DNA of 56,831 nt from Haplomitrium mnioides (lineage: Eukaryota > Marchantiophyta > Haplomitriopsida > Calobryales), in assembly GCA_049999725.1 (NCBI GenBank), contig JBNGIS010036459.1:43996-100826 (forward strand), written 5' to 3'. Below the pieces are notes generated by a model that was not told the origin of the DNA, did not search any database, and worked only from the letters and a program-made list of their open reading frames with translations. How positions within the stretch are numbered: the stretch's first letter is position 1; the number at the start of each line of letters is the position of its first letter. Positions 1-11,329 of this stretch are shown one piece after another. Made by a program: the position numbers and the translations under genes.

Positions 1-388
1 TGAGAAATTCCATCTACCATCTCTCAATCCTACAAATCAAGTGCGTCCAAGCAAGCAATATGCTCCAGACACATAAATCTAGCACTTTTAGAGGATTTTT
101 GTCACATTTTGTGACCAAATTCAAAGTAGAGCACTCAAATCAAATCAATACTGCAAGAAATTAGTGTCACTTCTTGTGACTAACTTCAAAATAAGACCAA
201 ATCTAATTGATGGAGATGAAAACCACAACTTGCAGAACCTTTGCTACATGAAGAAGCATCCAAAATCATGAACCGATTCTGTCTTACCTTTAGACCCTTG
301 CTCACTTAATCAAAATCAAAACTGCTTCAGATGTCTGAAGGTCGATTCACCAGAAAAACAGATGCCTTTCTCTCTCTTTATGAACCAA
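1..388 (-). mobile_element. copia-type element, internal leader remnant
   Basis: This stretch lies directly downstream, on the minus strand, of a tRNA-iMet-type primer site and an LTR, so it should be the 5' leader and start of gag of a Ty1/copia element that runs off the left edge. I see no open gag frame in it. The assignment rests on position next to the LTR and primer site, not on protein similarity. Confidence 0.5.
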
Positions 389-400
389 GCTCTGATATCA
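389..400 (-). other. primer binding site, tRNA-iMet type (copia)
   Basis: The minus strand reads TGATATCAGAGC, an 11 of 12 match to TGGTATCAGAGC, the usual plant copia primer site complementary to initiator tRNA-Met. It directly abuts the inner end of the LTR at 401, which is the required arrangement for minus-strand DNA priming. The single mismatch is a G-to-A transition. Confidence 0.8.
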
Positions 401-752
401 TGTTACAAAAATTAAAGAGAGAGTAATATGAAGCCAATTATACCAGTGCTAGCAGCACTCTTTTAACAATTGCATCAAGCATACAACAGGGAGGAGCAGC
501 GGAGATCCTCAACAAGAATGTGGAAGCACATAATGAATGGGCAATAGCCCCCTCTCTCCATTATATACACAAATACCTAGACTCAGTCGAATTAGTGCTG
601 GCACTACAGGACACAATAGAAGTCAACACTAGAAGACAAATTAAAATAAGACAAAAAAAGAGATAGGACAAAATGCTATTTTGTCTTATCTGAATTTAGA
701 CTATCTTGGTCTAAATTCACTAGATAGCTTAACAGAGCTCGAATTCTCAACA
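401..752 (-). repeat. copia-type LTR (5' LTR of a minus-strand element)
   Basis: A 352 bp LTR. On the minus strand it starts TGTTGAGAATTC and ends GTAACA, giving TG...CA termini, and it is followed at once by the initiator-tRNA primer site. A TATA-like string (TATATAATGG on the minus strand, near 560-570) sits at a sensible promoter position inside it. The second LTR is outside the window, so a target site duplication cannot be tested. The outer boundary at 752 is inferred from the terminal motif. Confidence 0.7.
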
Positions 753-3700
753 GTTTGCTTGCTTCCTTCAACACACACCTTCTTTGTCAAAGAGCAGTAA
801 GTCTGCATGAGAAATTGATTTGACGCCCAAAGCAGGTGTATTATTTGAAGATCGAAGAAAGAGGATTCAACATATTATATGAATTGGAAAAATCTTAATA
901 TTCTGGATGATTAGAAGTTTGAAAGATATGAAACAAATTTCAGAGTTGAAGCAGGATATTAAGAGTTAATTCAAGTTTGAAGAAGATCAAGTAACAAATA
1001 GATTACTGTCAATGTCAAAGAAGAACAGATCAAATCTCGAGCAATTTGGCCGGTTGCAAATGAAACATTCAACAAAGGTTTGTTTGAAGGTTGAAATGTC
1101 AAGAAGCCATCATTTTGACTTTGATTGAACCTTAGAAACTAGAAAGTTTGAAAATGAACTCAAGATAAGTTGCTGAAACAATGCCAAATTGATGTGTTGA
1201 TGACAGTTTGAAAACAGACATTTGGGTATATTTTGAAAGTTTGAAAAGTTTTTTCTATTAGATAGTATGAGTGATATTTCATCATTTCGGAAATTAAATT
1301 TGAAAGAAAATTGAAAGCTCAAAAAGAGGTACAGCAACAAAGCATTGTTTTGGTAAAATTCTTTAAATATTAAATGTTTGAATTGCTACATAGGTGGTTT
1401 CTCAAAGCTCAAAAATGAAGAAACAGTTGTTCGAAGAAGATATATATCATTGTTTTAGACATTTGAAAAATTAAAAAATAAATAATTTTATAAAACTAAT
1501 CTTTGCTATAGGAGGGGAATATGCCCCTTATTCGAAGTCAAGGAATCAAAAGGTGAGAAGTGGCAATAAGTAGGACTAATCTAGGTCAAGTCAAACCCCA
1601 CTTCTAGATGCAATGGGTGAGGGGACCTAGTCATGGATCTCGAAAAAAGGATGACCCATAGTTTCTTATAGAGCTTGTTGTTTTTCACATTGCACTTATG
1701 GGATTAAGCGAAGGTTGCTATTGAAGCGACGCTAGCCTTGGTACCAAAACCAACTTTCTGAAGCACCAGATCTATTTTTGATGTTATTAAGTCCACCGAT
1801 GATGCAACATCACTGCCGAGCCTATTTTAAATCATTTTTGAAGCACAGTTTTTCTATTGAACCTATTTTGACTACTGAACCTAATTCTCTTTGAGCTCCC
1901 ACACAACACTCTTTCAAATGATCATAAATCAACTGTTATACAATTATTTGAGCTCATTTTTCAAATCTAAAGTAGCAGATCTGATTGCCCACTCCAAGAA
2001 AATCTATAAGACTTTATTTCAAGGATTTTGGTTCACAAAAAGTTACAAACAGAGAGTTAATCTCTCTTGCATCTAAAAGTAAAGAGAATAAGAACTCTGT
2101 TATGCTTTCAGGCTACTGATTCAACATATACAGAACCATACTTTCATTTTCTAGAGAAAAATAACTTGTGAATCAATAGAATATACACAACTGCAATAGT
2201 GTACATAAACTTTAAACTACCTATAAGATGATTTGACCAACCATTCATACATCAATTTAGATTGCCTAATCAAATTGGAAGTTGACAAAGTTCTACAGCA
2301 TAAATCAAGCATAATTACATCTATTGGAATACAAATCTGATTTTTGACCATGTTGGGCCTAGGTTAAGCCTGAAAACACCCAACTGCCCCCTATCCTGGT
2401 TGATTTCTCTCAATTTGGGGATTCCTTGCCATGAGAGGGCCAATTTAGTGGAAAACTCGCCTTACCACCAATGTCCCTTACACAGAATGCTGCTTGGCCT
2501 GAAGGCCGCTTTATTGCATATTTTCTCTACCTTGAATGGGCAGGTTTACAAGCCATGCTGGTGGCTGCCAAATCACGCAAGCTACTATGCTACTTTGGTG
2601 ATACTTACTTCAGGAAATCTCCACCTGTTGTTGCAGCCTCAACTCAACCTCCAACAACGTCCTAGTCCCAGGCACTGCCTTGCTAGAGGTCCAAGCCTGC
2701 TTCCTCTCATCCGCCTCTTCCCAACCTGCACAATCTTAGGCACGCTCACCCACCCGCACTAGACAATTTTCACCTTCATCATCTAGAGGGCTTATCTTTT
2801 TACTCCCCAGCAAGGGAGGTAGCACTCTCCACCATCGGTCACCCACCTACCCTTGTCGCCCCTGTTGATGCGCAGTCCCCTCTCAAGAAGACAATGCCTT
2901 GCAGCTTGCTTGTAGTGATCACGGAACCAACTTGATTTTCTGCCAATTTACCTCCTTCAGATGTTGTGCTCCTTCCGAGCTCACCCTCTGTGGCAAACAG
3001 GGGGGATCTTCTCCTTAACTTGGTTGCAGCTCCCAATTAAACCTCCAAAATGCTGAAAGTTTGGGATTGAGACATACTTTCCCTGGTGGCTTATGGATTG
3101 AGAGAGCTAAAGAAGTGCTGAATGCAGCCAAGTATCCTTGTTGCATAGGTGAGTCCACCTCCATAGAAGCCTCCTACTTGTGCTGAGTACACCCTCGTTG
3201 GTCCAGGTCCCCTCTCTACTACAGTCTCACGCTTTCTCCTAAATTCTCACTACAACCCCTTCAAGGCTCCTCCTCTCTTGCTTGCTCCTAGTGATGACCC
3301 GATCCCCAAAATGAGGCCTCTCACTCACTATACCTCCCTTCCTCAAGCGTCAATTTCCTTGTGTCAGCTAGTGGTTGATCTGTGCACAACCAATTTTAGC
3401 ACTCTTAATTTCTTGACTCACCTTGCAGGTTCCTCTATCACGATCAAAGCTGATCCAAGGATTTTTTCCTCCACAAGCAACTCGAATTGTTAGCCTTCCC
3501 TTAAATTCAGACTTCACCTGCAATCCCCGTTGTCAATTTCAGAATTTGTGCCATCTAATTCTGCACACGACGCCTTGAATTTTTGAAGGCAGATGGCAAT
3601 TCGAGACAAGCCAAAGCCACATTTTTCCTTGGCTCCCAAATCACAACACTCTTGCCTTAATTTTTGCACATTCAATCCTTCGTGTGAGCTGAATGCCACT

Positions 3701-4636
3701 ATAGAGGGGCAACAGTCCCCCTTTGGCGCATTCTTCCTTCTTATATTTTCTTGTTAAATCCTTTCCTTTTCATTCCATTTGTTCAGCTTCTTCCTTGCTG
3801 TCTTAGTTTTCATTTAGCTCGTTTACTAACTATTTGACGACTTCAGCTGATGGTTGGAATTTTATGTGCAGCTGGGTTTTCTTCTCTGGAGGCTACCCCT
3901 TGGGATTGGGTTTGGGATTCCCCACTTGGCTTTGCTTCTTTCCTCGTGGCGCATGTTACTTCTTGTGCGGTTCCTTTCTTTTCTTGCAATTTGGGGTAAG
4001 TGCTGGTGCGGCCTTGCTCTGCATGTTTTCTCTTGTTTGACAATGGTCCGTGCGCCTGATAGAGGGTGTGGAGGTGCTCCTCCTTCACTAAGTTGGCTAT
4101 TTGTTCGCTGTTCCAAGGTTCTGGGCTTGGTTCATTTTGCTGCTCCCGCGACGCCGTCTTGCTCTGCTTTTTTGGTCGTTTCAAAGGTTTCTTCGATGGC
4201 TTGCGTGTGGTCTTCGAGCTCCTTTGGGTTTCCTTTTTGCAGGTGGAGTGTCAGCTAGTGTTCTATTAGCCTTAATGATTTTAAGGAGTATAAGGAAGGC
4301 ATAACACAGAGTGGAGGCCCAAAACACCTCATCAAGAGGTCCAAGGCAAAGATTTGGCGCAAATTGAGTATGAGGGGAGGTCAATGGTGGGGGAGAACAG
4401 CAAGTATGGGATAGGAGGAAAGATAGGAAAAAAAGAGGACAAAGAGTAATGTAGAGAAAAAAAAGAATGGAGCAAAAGATTGGGGGTACTATAAAAGCTG
4501 AGAAGCATAAGAGCTGGAGGGTGTGGAGATCTCACCTGATCTCAATTTCTCTCCAAAAGGTAAATCCTTTTCTAGCAAAACTACCTATTCTAATTTTTCT
4601 AATCTACTCTATTGTTGAAGTACAGCTTGCCCCATG
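753..4636. other. unassigned intergenic sequence
   Basis: I could not identify a gene or a named element here. The first part (about 850-1500) is AT-rich and carries many scattered copies of GTTTGAA. The part from about 2340 to 4560 is richer in GC and pyrimidines. Open frames are short, overlap on both strands and have no recognisable domain. Old, unrecognised transposon sequence is the likeliest content. Confidence 0.4.
3843..4184 (-). other. coding-like basic ORF, unidentified
   Basis: A 113-codon minus-strand frame rich in Lys, Arg, Gln, Glu and Ser, preceded on the same strand by a long pyrimidine-rich leader (about 4480-4300). The composition resembles nucleic-acid-binding first proteins of LINE or LTR elements, but I see no CCHC knuckle, coiled coil or other diagnostic motif. 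A second minus-strand block with a pyrimidine-rich leader and basic short frames lies at about 22,300-24,120. It may be a remnant of an unrecognised retroelement, or chance. Confidence 0.2.
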
Positions 4637-5020
4637 TGTCATCCCCCTCCTTCATGCCTTTACCCCCAAAGGTGCCACTTTGGAAGAAGAGGATAACAAA
4701 TTGGGCATGAGGTTCTTTAATGAAATGGCCCAAGATCCAAATTATCCCTTTCAGGTTTTAAGGAATCTTAACTTCACCTTGCAGACTTTTCCGCCTATCC
4801 ATAGTCACTTCAAAAAACCAATTTTCTTATTTACACACACATCCGAAGTACAGCTTACTTACAAATTCGAAATATATTTCTAGACCTTAGGAACAGACGA
4901 AGTCTCCTTGTTTACAAAAATGGGCTCTAGATTCTATATATGAAATACAAAGGAGCAATGCCTAGAGTTCTGTCTCCCCCTACATGGTGCTTTCCTTGGC
5001 TTCTAGCAAGCTGCAATATT

Positions 5021-5515
5021 GGTTTACTCCGAATCCGAAGTATGTTTCAAGAAATCTGAAAAGAAACAGGAAATCCGAAAAGAAACAAATCTATCTACCA
5101 TGGCACACACACTCTCTACACTTCACCACGAGTCTTCTGATTCCAAGCGACCTCAATGCCACAGGATCTGATGTTGAACAATAGACTTCTCCACTCATCC
5201 ACAGCAGTTGCACACTCCGTCATCCGCACTTTTGGTTTACTCCGAATCCAAAGTATATTTCAGGAAATCCGAAAGGAGACAAATCTATCAACCACGACAC
5301 ACACACACTCTACACTTCACCACAAGCCTTCTGATTATGAGCAACCGCAATGCCACAAGATTTGGCGTTCAACAACAGACTTTTTTACTCATCCACAGCA
5401 ATTGCACACACTGTCGTCTCCACTTCTGGTTTACTATGAATCCGAAGGATATTTCAAGAAATCCGAAAGGGGACAAATCTATCAACCATGGCACACACAC
5501 ACACACTCCATCCAG
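5021..5515. repeat. tandem repeat, about 2.4 copies, unit about 194-213 bp
   Basis: The phrase GGTTTACTCCGAATCC recurs at 5021 and 5234, with a variant at 5428. Each copy is followed by AAATCTATC-ACCA-GGCACACAC and, in the first two, CTTCACCAC and a TGCCACA-GAT block. Spacings are 213 and 194 bp and the third copy is partial. The array lies within element A's LTR and is not seen as a tandem array in element B's LTR. Confidence 0.8.
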
Positions 5516-6179
5516 ATAGTTTTTTAACTTCCACCGCTAGAAGCCCTGGATTTACTTCTTTAGGCTCAAAAGAGGTTTTCTTTAACCTCCACCTTTGGAA
5601 GATAGTCCTCGTGACTGCAGACCAACCCACTCCACTCGAAACGTCGATTGGACCTTCTGCGCAGTACGCAGCCACTCCTCTCTTTGCTCCACTTGAATGT
5701 TAAGTCTAGAAACACACTTCGAGCTTTCTTGAGATTGATGCTCCTGCACAGACAACCGCTGAGATGACCCCAAGATCCCCCCTTGGCTACCTCTTTGAAT
5801 TTAAGACCGAAAGACTTCCCTTCTGTTTTAAGTGTCAATCCACCTTCGAATGCTGGTCCTCCCTCAAGGATGAGTACACTTGGATCGTCCAAGCCTCTAG
5901 AGCTCCCATCCCAACGATTCTTGGTGCCCCTCCAGTCCACCTCCACCCTTGTCGGCCCACCCGCACGAGTCCACTTGCTGCAAGTAAACTGTCAATGGAA
6001 TTCCCTCCTCTCTCCCTTGCTGCGTTTCTTGTTCAAGATAACTCCAAAAACACATCAATCCCCCAAACATTGAAGCCATCCCATCTATACCCCCACCCCA
6101 CGTACCCTTCCAAAGTGTTTCTTGTTTCCCCCTCGTTTGGTTGTTTTTCTAGTTGATAACGATTTCTTGGTGTGGTGAC

Positions 6180-6640
6180 ACATGTCTGTACAATCCAAAG
6201 TTTGATTCGAAGAAATACTATCCAAAGTTGATCCGAAGAGGTACAATCAAAGTCTGATCCAAGGTAATAAGCTGATGAAGGTAAGGTAGTTGCCGTCCGA
6301 CACGTTGGATCCGAAAAAATGGTTGGAAGAAGATAGATTTGATGTCCACCTGAAATAAGTATGGCTGATGGGGATTAGAAAAGAGGTGAGTCTGAAAAAG
6401 GTTAGGTCCAAAGAGGTCATGGCCAATGAAGCCCGGAATGATCGTTCCAAAGGAGTATTGTTGGTGGAGATCCAAAGCTATCATTCGAAGAGGTATGGTG
6501 GCTGTAAATCCGAAGTAGATGAGCCTCAAGACAGTTCGGTCCATTGGTCAACTCCCAAGTTTGACCCTCTCTGATGGGCGCCGTCCACCGCCATTGTCAA
6601 AGGGGAAGTTGGACCACCACATTTGACTGAAACATGGAAC
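6180..6640. repeat. CCGAAG-motif zone in element A LTR
   Basis: Degenerate short repeats built around TCCGAAG, TCCAAAG and TTGACC. The zone ends in a block (about 6571-6613) containing GGCGCCGTCC and GGAAGTTGGACC that is shared with LTR B (14,281-14,321) and, in inverted orientation, with LTR C. The array looks older and more scrambled than those in C. W-box-like TTGACY cores occur at several places. Confidence 0.6.
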
Positions 6641-7298
6641 TAAAGATCCCAGCTCCAAAGTTTACTTAACTCGATAGGGCTTTGCCCGACGCATTCCTTC
6701 GGAGGGGATTCTCATCCCCCACCCGCTACTCTCTGCAGAATTCCACTAACAGTCTTTAGAAGGCCGAAGTAAGTTTGGACCCTAGTGAAGCCTGACAACG
6801 CCTTGGGGAGCAGAGCGTCCCTCGTTCTCTGGTGTCATTGCTACTTTACGAGGGTCATTGCATTCTCCCTACTTCTCCCAATCGTTTGCTTCTAGCATGT
6901 TGGGGCACCTTCCATTCTTCTCGCTATTGCTCTTGGTTGTTGTGTCGAAAGTAATGTTGGAGCCGCTTGCCTTACATGAAGCCCCTCTCGTGTGGTGCTG
7001 AATTGTTGATCTTGTCCGGTTTGCCTAATCTTCCTCACTCGAACTTGCATCTTCCTCCTCTTCTGAAATCGCTTTACCTTCCACCTCCTTGCAAACACCT
7101 TTGGCAAGTATCCCTTTCTTTCCCATCCTGGTCCAGATTTCGCTCTTCGGTCGGGTAATTGGGCGACTCGCTCTTACTTGTTGATATTAGACATTCCGCT
7201 GCCTTTGGTGTAACTTGCCACCTAAAAGTGGAGAAATGCTTCCATGATGTTTTCGATTTCTAAGAATCTTCATTAGCACCTTATGTCACCAACTGACA

Positions 7299-7313
7299 TA
7301 ACTCCCCCTTTTA
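7299..7313 (-). other. polypurine tract of element A
   Basis: The minus strand reads AAAAGGGGGAG then TTA, immediately before the LTR start TGTCAG. This is the plus-strand primer site for reverse transcription. The same arrangement occurs in B (15,258), C (42,689) and D (38,260), which fixes the LTR edges in all four. Confidence 0.8.
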
Positions 7314-7479
7314 GTGTGAAGCGTTCTCGCGAACACCTGTCCTCTATTTCCGCTCTGCTGGTTTCTGAATTTGATGTGGTCATTGTCTAGCTAGATGCAA
7401 AATTCTTGAATTGAAATTACAACCTCACAACACACTCACACACCCACCTCCCTCAATATCGCATCCGAACTTCCTCAGC

Positions 7480-8671
7480 GGGTCAACTTCGGACCCCCTC
7501 CGTCCTCTTGCCTGTTAACATATCTCTTGAGGCGATCGTAATGTATCCTATTCTTAAATCGTTCCCCCTCTAATGTTTCCAGCTCTGCAGACCCATTCCG
7601 ATGCAGCTTCTATAGAACAAAGGGTCCCATCCACCTTGTGTGCAATTTTCCTAGAAAATGTATAAATTGATTATCATACAACAACACCAAGTCTCCTTCA
7701 CAAATGTCTGTCGGTTTTAGTCCCTTATCATGTTTCTTCTTTTGCAATTTTTGGTGGTGTTCCAATCGCCCCTGAGCTTGCTCTCAGGTTTCTTCCAATC
7801 CTTCTATTTGATAAAGCCTTTCCCTTCTGCTCTGGTCTTCCGCCATTCTCTCTTCCTCCAAAAGTCTTCTGGTTGGTACTTTGTATGCCACTGGTCCTAG
7901 TGTGTGTTGTCCAAAGACCACATAATAAGGAAAATGGCCGATGGTGGTCTTGTAGGCCAAGTTCTAAGCATGTGTCACTGTCAGCAACTTGAGATACCAG
8001 TCGACCTTATTTGCTGCCACCATCTTGTTGAGGATCTCGCCCATGATCCTGTTTGCCCTCCCTGTCAACCCATTTGCCTTTAGATGATAAGCTGTAGTGC
8101 GAAGGTGCTTGATCAAGTACCTTGATGTCAAGTCCTTAATCACTTGATTGATGAAGTGTGTGCCTTCGTCACTAACCAGCTCCAGTGGTGGTCCAAATCT
8201 ACAAAACATCTACTTGTACAAGAAGGCTGCCACTGTTTTTGCATCATCCCTTCGGGTTGCTCTAGCCTCAACCCACTTACTTGGTGGCATAATTGGTGGC
8301 TAGCAGAATGTACTTGTTTTCCCATCGGGTTGATGGTGCGATCAGCCCGATAAAATTTATGCCCCATTTCTCAAATGGTGCCAGTGGGATGATTGGAACC
8401 AATTGGTGATGCTGGTTGGTCACTAGTTTTCCCATCATTTGACAGCTATCGCATATCTTCCAATACAAGTGCACATCCTTGTGCAATGTTGGCCACCAGT
8501 ACCATTCAACACTATCATTATCATGGCATCTATTGCGAAGTGGCCCCCCACTTCCTCTCCATGCAAAGCCTGCATTACCACTGTTGCTTGATCTCGTTCC
8601 AGCCACCTTTTGATCATACCGCCTAGACCCCACTTATGCAATACTCTCTTCACAAGGACATATGGTTTCAT
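7480..8671 (-). pseudogene. element A integrase remnant
   Basis: Integrase inserts element DNA into the host genome. Seen in order on the minus strand: the N-terminal zinc-binding region (ALHGEEVGGHFA with H and H, then CDSC), the catalytic core, and a C-terminal GPF/Y module (RWMGPFVL near 7620). In the D-D-E triad the first Asp is Asn (LLATNYATK, about 8292), the second Asp is kept (LVSDEGTHF, about 8168) and the Glu is Gly (NGLTGRAN, about 8060). Several stops and frame changes break the frame. No chromodomain is visible after the GPF module. The family is clear and the protein is not functional. Confidence 0.85.
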
Positions 8672-8747
8672 TCTTCAAAGAAATATTGCCGCCTCCTCTC
8701 TGTCGATGCCCTTCGAAATTTGTGTTGAACGGAGAAATTCGATGATG

Positions 8748-9240
8748 TCAGCATAATCCATTGGCTTCCCAGTTTTTGACTTGGAATAGATCCTCATATG
8801 GGAAGGCGTTATTCACCTCCTCCTTGTTGATTGGTCCAGCCATTCGAGAGAAGAAATCAACATTTTTGGGTTTTTTTCCTGGTTTGATCCGCACTTCAAA
8901 ATCAAACTCTTGTAGGAGAAGTACCCACCTTACAATCCTACCTGTCACATCAAGTTTATTCACGAAGTACTTTAGGGCATTATGATCCATATGAAAGATC
9001 ACCTTATAGTGCAGGAGTTAATGTCTAAATTTCTTGAATGCATAGATGATCTCCAAGGCCTTGTGATCGATGGCAAAGTAATTTTTCTCAGCACGGGCCA
9101 TCAACCTACTAGCAAAGTAAATGGGATGGTTCCTACCATTCTCATCCATATGGCTTAATACTCCCCTTATATAGAAGCTTGACACATCGATGATGACATG
9201 GAATTGCTTCCCTCAGTTGGGGAGCATGAGTATGAGGGCA
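8748..9240 (-). pseudogene. element A RNase H remnant
   Basis: RNase H degrades the RNA strand during reverse transcription. The start is marked by FHVIIDVSSFYI, where the Asp is the first metal ligand. The later HMDHNALKYF keeps the Asp of the usual TDH motif. It ends in the linker to integrase (FEVRIKPGKK and downstream). The frame is interrupted by stops around 9000-9180, so this is a fossil although its visible catalytic acids are kept. Confidence 0.8.
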
Positions 9241-10130
9241 CTTGCAAATCACTTCTTCAGCTCATGGAAGCTTGCCAGCCTCTCGAGGGTGGCCTCAAAG
9301 GTACTGCCCCCCTTTGTCATCTCTGTGAGGTGTAAGGCCACTAAGGAAAACTGATCGATGAATCTTTGATAATAGCCCACACACCCAAGAAAGCCTTGCA
9401 CCTCCTTCAAGTTGGTGGAGAATGACACCTTCATCCAGATTCTGATTTTTTCTTGGTCTACCTCAATGCCTCGATTGGAAATTCTGTGCCCAAGGAGTAT
9501 CGCTTCTGTCACTCCAAAGAAGCACTTCCTTGGATGCAACGGCAGCCCTGTTTCTCGGCAACGTTAGAGAGTGAGCCTCACATCTTGCTCATGGTTTCAA
9601 ATCTTCCCATACACCACAAAAGTCATTGATAAAGATTTCCAGAAATTTCCTCAAGTAATCATGGAAGATGTTCATCATCATCCTCTCAAATGTTCTGGGT
9701 GCATTGTAGAGTCCGAAAGGTATTCTTCGGATGGCAAACACCCCCCATTCCATGGTGAACGCAGTTTTAACTGGTCCTCCTCCTGAATCCAGATTTGACT
9801 GTATCCCGAGTATCCATCCAAGAAGTTGTAGACCTCTTGCCTCGGCACCAAATCCTGCACTCCATCTGTGAAGGGTAAAAGGTAGTGATCCTTTTTGGTC
9901 ACCTCATTCTATTTTTAGAAATCCTAACATACTCTAATTTTTCGTTCCCCATCCGGTCCAAGCTTCTTTGGCACTACTACCAGAGTAGACACCCATTCAC
10001 TATTCAAAACTAGGTAAATGAAATTTGCTTCCAACAATTTATCAATTTCTTCCTTTTCCATCAAGGAAAATCAAAGGTTCATCTGGTATTGGTGTTGTCT
10101 CATTGGAATCGCTGCAGGTTCAAGGTCAAT
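9241..10130 (-). pseudogene. element A reverse transcriptase remnant
   Basis: Recognisable RT blocks on the minus strand include KKDHYLLPFTDGV, YNFLDGYSGYSQIWI and, downstream of the active site, HRISNRGIEVDQEKI and GFLGCVGYYQRFIDQF. The active-site box reads FIND (about 9622-9633) where Ty3/gypsy RTs have YxDD, so the first catalytic Asp is Asn. Frames shift between blocks. It lies between the protease-RT linker and RNase H, as expected. Confidence 0.85.
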
Positions 10131-10199
10131 CCGATGTTCTCCCAATTCTCTGGGGATTCCCTTCAGGTGCACATGACTCCATGCAAAGGCATCACTGAA

Positions 10200-10958
10200 A
10201 TTCCTAAAGGGGTGGGTTAATGCTTGCTCTCTAGTTTCAGGTAAACCAGAGCCAATATGGAATTTTTGTCCCTCCTAAACAATCACCTGTTTGTGTTGTG
10301 ATTCGCGCACTACTCCTATCTTAGTCTTCCACTGTGAATTGCCTTCTTGCATCAACGTTACCAACCGCAACCCCCTACTCTTGATAAAGCGCTTCAAACT
10401 TTTCTTTGTCTTCCGCTTGCACCCAATGCAACATTTTGGACTTTTCTGGTTTTTTCGCTTGCATCCAATGAGGCACTTCGGACCTTTTTTGTTTTTCCAC
10501 TTGCATCCGATGAGGCACTTTGAACCTCTCTTTTCTTTCGGCCTCAGTGTCCTCATCCCTTGCAAAATATTCGGTGGGCACTCTCATGCTAGGTTATGCC
10601 CCTATGCATTTCGCCAGCTCTATCTCGTTGATCATCACCATTCCTTCTCCTGCCAAATCTTCCTCTGTAGCTTCGCTGACCATTTGGACCCAATAGTAAT
10701 ACTTTGATTCCTCCTCCTCTTCTGACCACTCGCTATCATACTCCTCATTCGCTTGCGTCTCTTCGAAATACGGCACCGATCCATAGTGAACCACTGTTTT
10801 TTCAAGACCAAGTACAAGGTCGAATTTCCTCAATTGTGTAGGACTCAGGCTCCATACAGCCAAGGTCTTCAGATCAGCATTGGGTACGGAGAGGCTCAGG
10901 CTGGGTGTATTACTAGATAGTTTAACTTGAATTCCTTGCCCTCGATGAAAGTGGGTAC
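10200..10958 (-). pseudogene. element A protease-RT linker
   Basis: A conserved but uncharacterised segment between protease and RT that recurs in A, B, C and E. Shared blocks on the minus strand include KTVVHYGSVPYFEETQ, an acidic run with YDSEWSEEEEES, and YYYWVQMVSEATEEDL. I know no enzymatic role for it. In Ty3/gypsy elements this position holds the spacer leading into RT. In element A it also holds an in-frame triplication of a 42 bp unit (10,415-10,540). Confidence 0.7.
10415..10540 (-). repeat. three tandem 42 bp units in the pol linker
   Basis: Units start at 10,415, 10,457 and 10,499, each with a GCTTGCA-CC-ATG core (the third begins ACTTGCATCC), exactly 42 bp apart. On the minus strand each unit adds 14 residues, for example KSPKCCIGCKRKT and KGPKCLIGCKRKN in one frame. 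Element B has a single unit at the matching place (about 18,411). Confidence 0.85.
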
Positions 10959-11309
10959 TCAAAGTAGGGAGCCTAAAGGTTTAACTCGAGACCCATCTAC
11001 CAATCTCATGATCCAAACAGTAGGTTGGAATTCCTTGAATCCCAATTTGTGGGTAGTCTCCTCAACTATAATGTTGACTCCTGCCCCTCCGTCTTCGGGG
11101 ACCTTTGACAATGTACATCCCGCTATCTGAATGTCAATTTCAGGAGCTCCCTTGTTTTCGCATACTAATTGCACATTCGTTTGAGCTTCTACCCAGAGCA
11201 ATCTCCTCCTTCTCTTGGCTCCCATCGGCAATTCCCTTAGTTGATGTCTGTACAAGGGACTATCTTCGATCAGCTGTCCTACTGTAGCTGTGATTGGGAA
11301 ATCTCTCAT
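10959..11309 (-). pseudogene. element A aspartic protease remnant
   Basis: The retroviral-type aspartic protease cuts the element polyprotein. The active-site box reads VPEDGGAGVNIIVEE, so it has D-G-G where most family members have D-T-G or D-S-G. The same D-G-G is found in C and E, so it looks like a lineage trait and not decay. Flanking conserved blocks are SPLYRHQLRELPMG upstream and LGFKEFQPTVWIMRLVDGS downstream. The 116-codon frame is open, which is unusual for this element. Confidence 0.8.
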
Positions 11310-11329
11310 GTCAGTCTAGTTGTTGTAGG

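Larger units (their letters stand above)
4637..7298 (-). repeat. element A 3' LTR
   Basis: A 2,662 bp LTR bounded on the plus strand by TGTCAT at the left and CTGACA at the right (short terminal inverted repeat TGTCA...TGACA). The first 150 bp match the start of element B's LTR (shared GGTGCCACTTTGGAAG block at about 4670 and 12,570). The inner end is fixed by the polypurine tract at 7299. Inside are a tandem repeat of about 200 bp and a zone of CCGAAG motifs. The 5 bp outside the left end are CCATG; the partner duplication is lost with the 5' end. Confidence 0.8.

Noticed and set aside
2400-2762. A 120-codon plus-strand open frame as a possible gene
   Set aside because: It overlaps another open frame, its composition follows pyrimidine-rich DNA, and no domain, signal or conserved motif is visible.
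3834-4304. Several overlapping plus-strand frames rich in Leu, Phe and Cys, looking like membrane proteins
   Set aside because: They are antisense shadows of a T-rich strand; the opposite strand has a more protein-like frame, itself unidentified.
7500-7620. Chromodomain at the end of the integrases
   Set aside because: After the GPF/Y module in A, B and C the frame ends within about 60 residues and no chromodomain-like aromatic pattern is visible.
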